Origin: Parapedobacter koreensis
GTDB lineage: Bacteria > Bacteroidota > Bacteroidia > Sphingobacteriales > Sphingobacteriaceae
Length of the DNA: 34,518 bases
Direction: 5' to 3'
NCBI RefSeq assembly: GCF_900109365.1
Contig: NZ_FNZR01000016.1
Coordinates: forward strand, 1-34,518
In this document: piece by piece, positions 7,587-16,880 of the stretch
How the letters are laid out: each line of letters starts with the position of its first letter
How positions within the stretch are numbered: the stretch's first letter is position 1
Position numbers and translations under genes: made by a program
Notes under the pieces: generated by a model
The model's input: only the letters and a program-made list of their open reading frames with translations
Database searches by the model: none
What the model was told of the DNA's origin: nothing

Positions 7587-9752
7587 ATGTATAGAAGAGA
7601 TTTCATCAAAGCAGCGACTGTATTGGGGAGTTCCCTTGCGGTTGCACGTTCAGGCTTACTGGCCCACGGCATGGACAATATGCAAGCTCCATGGTTTGAC
7701 AAAGCAATGCGATGGGCACAGCTGGCCTATGTTGAGCGAGATCCCGGCCATTACGACCCGGATTTCTGGTTAGATTATTTCAAGCGCATCCACGCAGACG
7801 GGGCGTTATTGAGCGCTGGTGGGGTAGTGGCATTTTATCCAACGAACATTCCGCTGCATTATCGCAGTGCATGGCTCAACGATACAGATCCGCTTGGGTA
7901 TTTAATGGCGGGCTGCCGCAAAATGGGGATGTCCGTGATCCTGCGGACAGACCCGCATGCGGTACGTGACAATGTATATCAAGCGCATCCGGATTGGATT
8001 GCAGTGACCGCTGAGGGCGAAAAAAGAAGGCATTGGGCAAATCCTGAGTTGTGGGTCACCTGTGCGTTGGGGCCCTATAATTTTGAATTCATGACTCAAG
8101 TGAATCAAGAAATTATGGAGCGGTATGAACCCGAAGCAATCTTTTCCAACCGTTGGGCGGGGCATGGTATATGCTATTGCGAGCATTGCCAGAAAAACTT
8201 TAGGGCGTTTTCGGGGTTGGATTTGCCCAGGACAACGGATAGGCTGGACACCACATACCGCAAGTACAATGAATGGCGTATCGCCCGCTTGCAGGAGCTC
8301 TGGTTTCTGTGGGATGAAGAGATCCGGAAGCAAAAACAGACAGCCCGATACATCCCCAATGGATTCCCGGACAAGTTGATTACCGGAAAGCATTCTGATT
8401 TCTTTTTTGCCGACCAACAAGCGAGAAGCGGGGTGATCCCTCCTTGGGCCAATGGAAGGCACGCCAAAGAATTGCGTGCAACGATGGGCATGAAGCCCCA
8501 AGTGGGCATATTCAGCGTGGGTGTAGAAGAACGGTACCGGTGGAAAGATTCTGTACAAAGCAATGCCGAGATACGGATATGGGTTTCGGAGGGGGTGGCC
8601 AACGGCTTGCGTCCCTGTTTTGTGAAGTTTGGTGGCGTGATTTTCGATAAACGTTGGATGAGTACCGTGGAAAACCTATACAACACTTACCACCGCAACG
8701 AGCGGTACCTGCGCAACACGGCACCCCTGGCTGACGTGGCCATCGTCTATTCGGAACAGACCGACCGGAATTATGGCGGGCAACCGTGGCAACAGAATCT
8801 CCGTGATCATGCCAGTGGAATGTACCACGCGCTTATCGAAGCCCGTATACCATTCGAGATGGTCAGCGATCGCTTGATGGATGATGAGCACCTGAAGCAT
8901 TTTAAAGTGCTTATCCTCCCCAATGTTGCCGCTTTGTCTGATGCGCAGTGCGAACAATTGATAAAATACGTAGAAAATGGCGGAAACATCGTGGGCACGT
9001 TCGAGACGTCGTTGTATGACGCAGAAGGGAATCAATTGGCTGATTTCGGATTGTCGCGGCTATTTGGAGTTTCTTACGACAAAGCCGTAGAGGGGCCGCT
9101 GCAAAATAGCTATCTGACGATTAGGAAAGGTTCGGAAGGTTACCACCCTATTTTGGAAGGATTGGAGGATGCCCCGCGCATCATCAACGGTACACACCGG
9201 ATAAAAGTGACCCCACATCACAATGACTTCCCAAGTCCGATTACGTTGGTACCCACATACCCCGATTTGCCGATGGAGGATGTTTTTCCACGAGTACCCG
9301 AAACCGATATCCGGGAAGTATACCTCAACGTGCATGGCAAGGGTAAGGTCGCGTATATACCATGGGATATCGACCGTGCGTTTTGGCAACTCATGCATAG
9401 CGATCACGGTCGGCTTATCGGTAATATCGTGAAATGGGCAATTGGCGAAGATAAACTTATCGAATCGACGGGGGCAGGGGTATTGGATATTACCGTTTGG
9501 CAGCAAGATCGGTCCATGACCGTACACCTGGTCAACTTATCGAATCCCATGATGATGAAAGGGCCTTTCAGGGAGATTTTGCCCATTACGAACCAGCAGG
9601 TGCAGGTGAAACTCCCGGATGCACGTACCGTGTCAAACGTAAGGCTTTTGGTGAGCCAGCAATCGGCATCGTATACACAGGACGGAAACCGGCTTAATAT
9701 CGTGGTGGATCAGATAGCTGACCATGAAATCATTGGTATAGACCTGTCGTGA
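7587..9752 (+). CDS. Secreted GH42-like / GHL6 putative glycoside hydrolase, Tat signal (paralogue 1)
   Basis: A 721-residue exported protein starting YRRDFIKAA, a twin-arginine signal (R3-R4) of the kind common in this phylum. The N-terminal half (about residues 30-380) looks like a TIM-barrel of the hypothetical glycosyl hydrolase 6 / GH42-like group (GGVVAFYPT, AIFSNRWAGHGICYC). The second half has a beta-galactosidase trimerisation-like, glutamine-amidotransferase-fold domain (about 385-490, with VAIVYSEQT and LIKYVENGGNIVGTFET). Cys159, Cys196, Cys198 and Cys201 match the C-x(n)-C-x-C-x2-C zinc site known from GH42 beta-galactosidases. I could not assign the catalytic acids: the Asn-Glu pair typical of clan GH-A is not evident. 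It is more divergent than the two paralogues downstream. A role in cutting the SusCD ligand in the periplasm is inferred. Confidence 0.8.
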   Translation: MYRRDFIKAATVLGSSLAVARSGLLAHGMDNMQAPWFDKAMRWAQLAYVERDPGHYDPDFWLDYFKRIHADGALLSAGGVVAFYPTNIPLHYRSAWLNDTDPLGYLMAGCRKMGMSVILRTDPHAVRDNVYQAHPDWIAVTAEGEKRRHWANPELWVTCALGPYNFEFMTQVNQEIMERYEPEAIFSNRWAGHGICYCEHCQKNFRAFSGLDLPRTTDRLDTTYRKYNEWRIARLQELWFLWDEEIRKQKQTARYIPNGFPDKLITGKHSDFFFADQQARSGVIPPWANGRHAKELRATMGMKPQVGIFSVGVEERYRWKDSVQSNAEIRIWVSEGVANGLRPCFVKFGGVIFDKRWMSTVENLYNTYHRNERYLRNTAPLADVAIVYSEQTDRNYGGQPWQQNLRDHASGMYHALIEARIPFEMVSDRLMDDEHLKHFKVLILPNVAALSDAQCEQLIKYVENGGNIVGTFETSLYDAEGNQLADFGLSRLFGVSYDKAVEGPLQNSYLTIRKGSEGYHPILEGLEDAPRIINGTHRIKVTPHHNDFPSPITLVPTYPDLPMEDVFPRVPETDIREVYLNVHGKGKVAYIPWDIDRAFWQLMHSDHGRLIGNIVKWAIGEDKLIESTGAGVLDITVWQQDRSMTVHLVNLSNPMMMKGPFREILPITNQQVQVKLPDARTVSNVRLLVSQQSASYTQDGNRLNIVVDQIADHEIIGIDLS

Positions 9753-9789
9753 GCTTTCAGGTCAATTATGTAATTTTATATACTAGATT

Positions 9790-11922
9790 ATGAAGACAAT
9801 ACCTAACATATTGATTTTACTTGGCGTTTCGTTATCCGGTGCGGTGCTTGGACAAACAGCGAAAACCGATTTCGACTATACTGCGATACAACCGGGTTCC
9901 TACGACGGGACTTGGTGGAACCGCACACCGATAAGGCTGATCCAGACGAATTTCCCAGCCGTTTATGCGAGCATGGCCGTAGACGATTATGTGGATGCGC
10001 TGGTCGATGCGTCTGCTAACACCGTGTTGTTTAACACCGGGGGGATTGTTGCAAATTACCAGACAAAACTGGATTTTCAATACCGGAATCCTCACATGGG
10101 CGAACGGGATTTCGTTGGGGAGCTTATTGAGCACGTGCACGAAAAAGATATCAAGTACATCGCTCGGTTTGATTTCAGTAAATTACATCCGAGTATTGCC
10201 GATAAACACCCGGAATGGCTATATGTGGGCACGTATGGTCAAAACCAAACGTTCAACGGTTTGGTTTCGACATGTATTAATGGGGCCTATTATCAGGAGC
10301 ATTCGCTTGACATACTGAAAGAGGCGATTGAAACCTACCCACTGGACGGTATCTTTTTTAACATGATGGGATACACGGGGGCTACCTATTCGGGCGAATA
10401 CCATGGAATATGTCAATGCGGGAGTTGCAAGCGGAGGTTTAAGGAATCGACCGGATTGGACTTGCCTACATCCAATGATGATTCCCATATCAGCGAATAC
10501 AGGCGGTTTCAACAGGAAACATCCCGGGAATTGTATACGAAGGTGACCGATTTCATCAAAGCTACCAACCCGAATTTGATTATTTACAACTACAATGATG
10601 TGGGTACTTCGTGGATTGCCTCCGAATCCGGAGGTACGCCGCTACGGAACGGGCCGGAGTACATTTACAATGCCACCAACAACGTAAAACAAGTCCTGGG
10701 ATCGTACAAAGACGTATCCCCAGTCAATTTGACCATGGGTTTCTTGGCAATAGGGTACAGGAATATCATGAACAACCCCAATCTGTTGCGGGGATGGATG
10801 CTTGAAAACATGCTGCATGGCGCTCCCCTCGGATTTGTCGTTGTAGGTACCTTGAATCATTATGAAGATCGGGTATTCTTACCGAAAGTGAAGGAATTGT
10901 ACACCTTTCACAAAACCCATGAGCCGTTGTTTACCAATGTCCAATCCGTCAGTAACATTGCGTTGATCCAAGATCGTGGAGGAGAAGATGCACGCGGGAT
11001 GATACGGTTAGCGTCGGAGGAGCACCTCATGTATGACATCATCAATCCATCTCAAATCGGGGGCACTCGACTCCCCCGTCAATTGGAAGACTACGAGCTG
11101 GTGATTTTAAATAACGTGGCGATGACGGACAAAGAGCTCGCGACTGCAGTGTCGGATTATGTGAAAAAGGGAGGCAAATTATTGGTGCTGGGTAGCGCCG
11201 TAGCCAATGGCATCGAAAAAGGAACGGGCACATTTAGCTTGGAGACTTTGGGCGTTGCATCTGTCGTTGATGTGTTTCCCAAGGCTCAAGCCACGTATCT
11301 GAAAGTTTCTCCAACTGATCAACAGCTATTGAGCCAAAGTAAGGAATTTAGCTTAATGATGATGAATGCCAGGTTTCTCCAATGTGAGCTAACGCCGGGC
11401 GCCAAGGGCTATTTAAGGCTCCTCCCAACGAATTTATATGGCCCCGCTGAAGTAACCTGGTACGAAGAAAGCCAAATTACGCAATACCCCGGCGTGGTAT
11501 ACAACGATTCTGGAGAAGGAAAGACGGTGTTTATCCCCTGGGATATCGGAGCTGAATATGAACAAAGGGGTAATTATGCGCACCGCTCGCTTTTATTGGG
11601 CACGATTAAAAACCTGCTGTCAGTAGACAACACCGTTGAAACCGATATGTCTCCGACCATTGAGTTGACCCGGCTCGCCAATAGAAATGGGCAGTTTGAA
11701 TGGATGGGCATGATAAATCATTCTGGATTTCTGGGAAATTCAGTTAGGGAACCGATAACTATCACCAATACAAGCCTAAAATTCAAGCCTTTGAAACCCG
11801 TAAAGCAAGTTCGTCTGGTCAACGCAGAGACGGATGTAGCTTTCAAAGAAGTCGATGGTTGGATCGAATGCACAATCCCCCGGATAGCTGATTTTGAAAT
11901 GTTGTTATGTCTTTACGAGTAA
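9790..11922 (+). CDS. Secreted GH42-like / GHL6 putative glycoside hydrolase, Sec signal (paralogue 2)
   Basis: A 710-residue protein with an ordinary Sec signal peptide (hydrophobic core I7-G21, likely cut before Q22) instead of the Tat signal of paralogue 1. The mature start has the block PGSYDGTWWNRTPIRLIQTN, shared almost unchanged with paralogue 3. The barrel half contains GGIVANYQT, RFDFSK and LDGIFFNMMGY. A four-cysteine pattern (Cys162, Cys208, Cys210, Cys213) matches the GH42 zinc site. A trimerisation-like domain (about 395-480, with ALIQDRGGEDARGMIRL and VSDYVKKGGKLLVLGS) and C-terminal beta domains follow. No catalytic acids were assigned. The gene sits 37 bases after paralogue 1 and 32 bases before the permease. 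Substrate specificity is unknown; membership of the GHL6/GH42-like group is the confident part. Confidence 0.8.
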   Translation: MKTIPNILILLGVSLSGAVLGQTAKTDFDYTAIQPGSYDGTWWNRTPIRLIQTNFPAVYASMAVDDYVDALVDASANTVLFNTGGIVANYQTKLDFQYRNPHMGERDFVGELIEHVHEKDIKYIARFDFSKLHPSIADKHPEWLYVGTYGQNQTFNGLVSTCINGAYYQEHSLDILKEAIETYPLDGIFFNMMGYTGATYSGEYHGICQCGSCKRRFKESTGLDLPTSNDDSHISEYRRFQQETSRELYTKVTDFIKATNPNLIIYNYNDVGTSWIASESGGTPLRNGPEYIYNATNNVKQVLGSYKDVSPVNLTMGFLAIGYRNIMNNPNLLRGWMLENMLHGAPLGFVVVGTLNHYEDRVFLPKVKELYTFHKTHEPLFTNVQSVSNIALIQDRGGEDARGMIRLASEEHLMYDIINPSQIGGTRLPRQLEDYELVILNNVAMTDKELATAVSDYVKKGGKLLVLGSAVANGIEKGTGTFSLETLGVASVVDVFPKAQATYLKVSPTDQQLLSQSKEFSLMMMNARFLQCELTPGAKGYLRLLPTNLYGPAEVTWYEESQITQYPGVVYNDSGEGKTVFIPWDIGAEYEQRGNYAHRSLLLGTIKNLLSVDNTVETDMSPTIELTRLANRNGQFEWMGMINHSGFLGNSVREPITITNTSLKFKPLKPVKQVRLVNAETDVAFKEVDGWIECTIPRIADFEMLLCLYE

Positions 11923-11954
11923 TAAATTTTTTAATAGCACTAAAAACCATTTGA

Positions 11955-13703
11955 ATGAACTGGACCCAAGTTACCGACCCTTTTGATAATATTGCGCTGT
12001 CCGCACTCGTGGCGGTAATACCAATAGTCTTTCTATTCTGGGCACTCATCATCAAGAAGATGAAAGGCTATATAGCGAGCCTTTTTGCTACGCTGATTGC
12101 CCTGTTGATTGCTGTAAGTATCTACGGTATGCCCATCAAGCTGGCATTGCTTTCTACTGGACACGGTGCCCTTTACGGCTTGTTTCCGATTTGCTGGATT
12201 GTGGTGACGGCCGTTTTTCTCTTCAACATCACGGTAAAGAGCGGCCAGTTTGAGGTCATCAAACACTTTATGGCTACCATTACCGACGATAGGCGGTTAC
12301 AGGCACTGATTATTGCATTCTCCTTCGGTTCGTTTCTGGAAGGAACCGCGGGGTTTGGGGCACCCGTAGCGATCACGGCTGCAATGCTCGTCGGATTGGG
12401 ATTCAACCCGTTGTATGCAGCGGGGATCTGCCTCATCGCTAATACGGCCCCTGTTGCCTTTGGTGCCATAGGAACACCAATCCTAGTGGCTTCCCAGGTT
12501 TCGGGAATCCCTGAAATGGGCATTTCACAGATGGTGGGCCGTACATTGCCCATCCTATCGCTACTGGTGCCCCTATATCTGGTGGTATTGATGGCGGGAT
12601 TCAGGAAAGCAATGGACGTTTTGCCAGCGGTGTTGGTCACAGGTGGGGCCTTTGCCGGGCTGCAATGGTTTTCGTCCAATTTCTTGGGGCCCAGCCTGCC
12701 CGATATAATTTCGGGGCTCGGCTCCATTATCTGCTTGATTATCTTCCTTAAATTCTGGAAACCCAAGCAGGTTTGGCGGTTTAAGGACGAACCCCAGGCG
12801 GCTGCACAGACGAGTTATTCCTACACTGCCGGTCAGATCTTCCGGGCATGGTCACCTTTTATCGTCCTGACCATCATGATGATTGCATGGGGTATCCAGC
12901 CCATTAAAGCAGCGCTCAACCATTTGGGTATGGTCCAGTTTGAGATTCCGGGTTTGCACAATACCATACAAGCTGCAGACGGAACGGCATTGCCGCATGT
13001 TTTCAATTTGAACTACCTATCTGCCGCAGGTACGGCCATCCTGATCTCGGCATTGATTTCCATGCCATTGATTGGCATAGGATTCAGGCAAGGGGCAAAG
13101 ATTTTCGGAGCGACGCTAAGCCAGTTGAAGTTTCCCATCGTCACGGTAAGTTCGGTATTGGGATTTGCCTATGTCGTAAACGATTCGGGTATGACCATCA
13201 GCATGGCCAATGTATTAGCGGCTACCGGTGGGCTTTTCCCGTTTTTTGCACCGGTATTGGGTTGGCTCGGCGTGTTCATCACCGGTTCCGACACGTCAGC
13301 CAATGCGCTGTTTGGTAGGTTGCAGGCCGCAACAGCGACTTCTATTGGCGTGGATCCCGTTGTCACGGTAGCCGCTAATGTCTCGGGTGGTGTTGTGGGC
13401 AAGATGATTTCCCCCCAATCCATTGCAGTGGCCGCAGGTGCGGGCGGATTAATCGGACAGGAATCCGATCTCTTCCGTTTTACGGTGAAACACAGTTTCA
13501 TCATGCTATTTTTTATCTGTGTCATCGTGTTTGTACAAGCTTACCTCTTTGCTTGGCTAATTCCAGCATATGGGACATTAGGCACGCAGAGCACTATAGC
13601 CACCCCTGATAGAAGCGTGGGGTATATCTACCTGCTTGTGTTGGCCCTTCTGCTGGCGGCCATAGCGATTGGTATACGGTTATCATCAAAGAAGCACATC
13701 TAA
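11955..13703 (+). CDS. LldP-family lactate/glycolate permease, complete copy
   Basis: A 582-residue, highly hydrophobic inner-membrane permease of the L-lactate permease family, close to the usual length of about 550-580. Characteristic segments are FGSFLEGTAGFGAPVAITAAML, split here as FGSFLEGTAGFG plus APVAITAAML, IANTAPVAFGAIGTPI, and in the C-terminal half [14 protein letters not shown] and [16 protein letters not shown]. Characterised members carry L- and D-lactate and glycolate with protons. By context this one may carry a small hydroxyacid such as glycerate released by the neighbouring hydrolases. It is placed between two secreted hydrolase paralogues and 14 bases before a sugar isomerase, so it is part of the catabolic operon. 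Its codon usage is more AT-rich and matches its neighbours, unlike the two partial copies at the window edges. Confidence 0.95.
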   Translation: MNWTQVTDPFDNIALSALVAVIPIVFLFWALIIKKMKGYIASLFATLIALLIAVSIYGMPIKLALLSTGHGALYGLFPICWIVVTAVFLFNITVKSGQFEVIKHFMATITDDRRLQALIIAFSFGSFLEGTAGFGAPVAITAAMLVGLGFNPLYAAGICLIANTAPVAFGAIGTPILVASQVSGIPEMGISQMVGRTLPILSLLVPLYLVVLMAGFRKAMDVLPAVLVTGGAFAGLQWFSSNFLGPSLPDIISGLGSIICLIIFLKFWKPKQVWRFKDEPQAAAQTSYSYTAGQIFRAWSPFIVLTIMMIAWGIQPIKAALNHLGMVQFEIPGLHNTIQAADGTALPHVFNLNYLSAAGTAILISALISMPLIGIGFRQGAKIFGATLSQLKFPIVTVSSVLGFAYVVNDSGMTISMANVLAATGGLFPFFAPVLGWLGVFITGSDTSANALFGRLQAATATSIGVDPVVTVAANVSGGVVGKMISPQSIAVAAGAGGLIGQESDLFRFTVKHSFIMLFFICVIVFVQAYLFAWLIPAYGTLGTQSTIATPDRSVGYIYLLVLALLLAAIAIGIRLSSKKHI

Positions 13704-13717
13704 ATAAACATATATAA

Positions 13718-14629
13718 ATGAACGAATCAATGTATCGATACATGAAGGTAGGCCTCGTACACTTCATGGCATTCCCCACTACGATGAGGGGAAACGGACC
13801 CGTACTGGAAACGATCCGCGCTTTGGCAACGGACGATTATTTCAATGCGATTGAAATCACCACCATTGCAGACAGGGAAGAACGCCAACAAGCGAAACGC
13901 ATCTTGGAGACCTCGCACATGACAATTGCCTATGGCGCCCAGCCCCGGCTCCTAACAGCTGGATTAAACATCAACGACCTTGATGAGGAAAGAAGAAAAG
14001 AAGCCTTGACGGTTTTATTTGATGGGGTTGATGAAGCTTATGAGATGGGTGCAAGTGGGTTTGCTTTTCTAAGCGGTAAGTATGACGAGGAAAATAAGGA
14101 GCAGGCGTTTGGAAGGTTGGTGGAATCAACCAAGGAAATCTGCCGTTATGCAAAAAGTAAAGGAGATTTAAAGGTTGTATTGGAGATCTTTGATTATGAT
14201 GTAGACAAAAAAAGCCTCATTGGTCCCGCTTCCTTGGCACTGCGCTATGTAGAGGAAGTGCGCAAGGAATGCGATAATTTCGGATTGATGGTAGATTTAA
14301 GCCACATTCCACTTTTGCATGAGACAATCGAAGAGGCGATATTGCCGATCAAGGACTACATCGTGCATGCACATATCGGTAATTGTGTGGTGAAGGACCC
14401 GGCGTTGGAAGGGTACGGCGACCAACACCCTCGATTTGGATTTCCCAATAGTGAAAACGATGTTGATGAAGTGGCTGATTATCTAACTATTCTTTTAGAC
14501 ATCGGATTTCTAAACAAAGAGCATCCACCCATCGTGAGTTTCGAAATAAAACCCTATGGAGATGAAGATCCTTATGTGGTCATTGCAAATGCAAAACGAA
14601 CGCTGAACGAAGCTTGGGCAAGGCTTTAA
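13718..14629 (+). CDS. Sugar phosphate isomerase/epimerase-like TIM-barrel protein (AP endonuclease 2 superfamily)
   Basis: A 303-residue cytoplasmic protein with no signal peptide, of the xylose-isomerase-like TIM-barrel family (PF01261 type). The four metal ligands expected at the barrel mouth can be placed: Glu156 (LEIFDYD), Asp193 (MVDLSHIPL), His219 (VHAHIGNC) and Glu276 (SFEIKP). The family includes hydroxypyruvate isomerase, tagatose/fructose epimerases and inosose isomerases, and sequence alone does not decide between them. Hydroxypyruvate isomerase would fit the reductases and glycerate kinase downstream, but this is inference. Start codons at 13730 and 13742 are also possible; the last gives MKVGLVHFMAFP, a natural barrel start. 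It lies 14 bases after the permease. Confidence 0.85.
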   Translation: MNESMYRYMKVGLVHFMAFPTTMRGNGPVLETIRALATDDYFNAIEITTIADREERQQAKRILETSHMTIAYGAQPRLLTAGLNINDLDEERRKEALTVLFDGVDEAYEMGASGFAFLSGKYDEENKEQAFGRLVESTKEICRYAKSKGDLKVVLEIFDYDVDKKSLIGPASLALRYVEEVRKECDNFGLMVDLSHIPLLHETIEEAILPIKDYIVHAHIGNCVVKDPALEGYGDQHPRFGFPNSENDVDEVADYLTILLDIGFLNKEHPPIVSFEIKPYGDEDPYVVIANAKRTLNEAWARL

Positions 14630-14669
14630 TTGACAGGTATTGCTACAAAACGGCAACTATAGACACGAT

Positions 14670-16862
14670 ATGCATTATAGTTCAAGAAAAGATTTTATCA
14701 AAAAGACGCTCTTCGGTGCAGCAGCGCTCTCCATAGGTAGTACAGTGAATAATGGAGTATCCGTGTTTCGTAACGAAAGAAGCATCGATGATGTCGATTT
14801 CGATGCGATAGACCCGGGCAGCTACGATAACACCTGGTGGAATAGGGCTCCCGTTAGGCTAATACAAACGAATCTCCGAGAAATCGATGCAATGATGGAT
14901 GTAGAAGCGTATGTGCAATCTATCCTTGACGGCTCTGCCAATGTTGTACTGTTAAATGTGGGCGGCATCGTTGCCAACTATCCAACCCAACTACCCTATC
15001 ATTATCGTAATCCGTTCATGAAGGGGGATCTAGTTGGAACCTTAGTTGATCGGCTTCATCAGCACGACGTCAAAGTGATTGGTCGTTTTGACTTTAGTAA
15101 GCTTAATGAAGTATTAGCCGAAAAAAAGCCGGAATGGCTATATGTCGGTACTCATGGTAAAAATGTCAACTATAACGGGCAGGTACACACTTGTATCAAC
15201 GGCGGTTATCAACAGGAATATTTGTTCCATATCCTGAAAGAGGCGATCATCCAATACCCGTTAGACGGTATTTTCTTTAACATGATAGGTTATACTACGA
15301 CTGACTACAATGATGAATCCCACGGTATCTGCCAATGTGAAAATTGCAAAAACAGATTCTTTAATGCTACTGGGGCACAGTTACCCGTAGTAGAAGATAT
15401 TGATGACCCAGTATTCCGTGAATACAATGCATTTAAGTCCGCAACTTCAGATGAATTGTTTAATCGGATTGGCAAATTTATTAAAGAGTTAAATCCAAAT
15501 CTTGTTGTCAATACCTACACGGATGCGGGAGTGGACATGATTCGCATGGAATCCAGTTCGCATATTAGAAACCAGCATGAGTGGAATTACTTTTCAACGG
15601 ACCACGTAAAGCGTGTGTTAGGCTCATACGATGACCGGGCTCCAAGCAATTTGTTGCAATATTTCCTCGCGTTGGGCTATAGACATGTAGCCGCTGCACC
15701 CAGCCTTTCAAAAGTTTGGGTGTTGCAGAATATGCTTCAGGGAGGGGCACTTGATGTATATGTAATCGGTACCTTGGTCAATCAAGCGGATCGCGCCTTC
15801 ATAGCGATAACCAACGATCTTTATGCGTTTCACAAAAAGCACGAAAAGTTGTTTACGAACTTAGCGCCTCGAAGCAAAGTGGCGTTGGTGCGTGGCAATG
15901 GAGAGGAGTACAAAGGAATGATCAGATTGCTATCCGAGGAGCATATTTTGTTTGATATTATCGAACCTTCGGCCATTGGCAGCGACCACATTCCGCGTAA
16001 TATTGACAGTTATGATGCACTTATTTTAGGCGATGTCAGTATGATGGGCGATGAGCTTATCGGACATATCGATAGTTACGTGCAGCAAGGAGGGAAGGTT
16101 CTGGCTACTGGTTTTACCGCTACGCGGGACAAAACAGGCAATCCGATGGCTAATATCCGGTTAAAATCATTGGGAGTGAAACCCGGCTACGAATTAGTTC
16201 CACGGGCTAAATCCACCTATCTTAGTATCAGCACAACTGATAAGGACGTATTGGGCGATTCGGCTTTTCGGGATATCGATTTGATGATGGTATATGCTGA
16301 CTTCCTGAAATGTGTGCCCACCGATCAAGCAAAAGGTTATTTCAGGCTTGTCCCATCCACGATGTTCGGACCACCTGAAAAATGTTATTTCATGGCGGAA
16401 GAAATCACCGATATTCCAGGGATGATCGTCAATGAATATGGTAAAGGACACACCGTCTTTGTTCCTTGGCCAATTGGTGCTCAATACAATTTTAAAGGAC
16501 ACCATGCTCATCGCGCACTTTTTGCCACAGTACTTAACGATGTGTTGAAAATTGAAAAAACGATTGAAACAGATGCATCGCCACTCATTGAAATCTCTCA
16601 TATGGTTAATCGTAAAGGAGCGTATGAGTGGATTGGCTTAATCAACCATGCTGGTCAGCTGGGTGCTACATTTCGCGATCCCGTATCGATACATCAAATA
16701 ACATTACGGTTTAAACCAGTTGATAACATGAATATAAAAGCGATAAGGATGTTGCGAGCCGAACGCCACATTGACTTTAAGGAAGTTGACGGTTGGGTGG
16801 AATGTGAGGTGCCAAGGCTTGATGATTTCGAGGTGGTACTTTGCCTTTATGACGGACATTAA
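14670..16862 (+). CDS. Secreted GH42-like / GHL6 putative glycoside hydrolase, Tat-like signal (paralogue 3)
   Basis: A 730-residue protein closely related to paralogue 2: both share the block PGSYD-TWWNR-P-RLIQTN, RFDFSKL, PEWLYVGT and LDGIFFNM. The N-terminus SRKDFIKKTLFGAAAL looks like a Tat signal in which the second arginine is replaced by lysine (R6-K7). The four-cysteine GH42-type zinc pattern is Cys175, Cys221, Cys223 and Cys226. A trimerisation-like domain follows (about 410-500, with VALVRGNGEEYKGMIRLLSEEH and VQQGGKVLATG, quoted in parts). The ATG at 14670 was preferred over an upstream TTG at 14640 because it starts directly before the Tat motif. It is separated from paralogue 2 by the permease and isomerase genes. 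Catalytic residues and substrate are unassigned. Confidence 0.8.
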   Translation: MHYSSRKDFIKKTLFGAAALSIGSTVNNGVSVFRNERSIDDVDFDAIDPGSYDNTWWNRAPVRLIQTNLREIDAMMDVEAYVQSILDGSANVVLLNVGGIVANYPTQLPYHYRNPFMKGDLVGTLVDRLHQHDVKVIGRFDFSKLNEVLAEKKPEWLYVGTHGKNVNYNGQVHTCINGGYQQEYLFHILKEAIIQYPLDGIFFNMIGYTTTDYNDESHGICQCENCKNRFFNATGAQLPVVEDIDDPVFREYNAFKSATSDELFNRIGKFIKELNPNLVVNTYTDAGVDMIRMESSSHIRNQHEWNYFSTDHVKRVLGSYDDRAPSNLLQYFLALGYRHVAAAPSLSKVWVLQNMLQGGALDVYVIGTLVNQADRAFIAITNDLYAFHKKHEKLFTNLAPRSKVALVRGNGEEYKGMIRLLSEEHILFDIIEPSAIGSDHIPRNIDSYDALILGDVSMMGDELIGHIDSYVQQGGKVLATGFTATRDKTGNPMANIRLKSLGVKPGYELVPRAKSTYLSISTTDKDVLGDSAFRDIDLMMVYADFLKCVPTDQAKGYFRLVPSTMFGPPEKCYFMAEEITDIPGMIVNEYGKGHTVFVPWPIGAQYNFKGHHAHRALFATVLNDVLKIEKTIETDASPLIEISHMVNRKGAYEWIGLINHAGQLGATFRDPVSIHQITLRFKPVDNMNIKAIRMLRAERHIDFKEVDGWVECEVPRLDDFEVVLCLYDGH

Positions 16863-16880
16863 TAATTAATTGTAGCAAAT

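Noticed and set aside
7587-9752. Assignment of the GHL6 proteins as beta-galactosidases
   Set aside because: The fold and cysteine pattern resemble GH42, but the catalytic Asn-Glu motif is not visible, so a galactosidase name would be unsupported.
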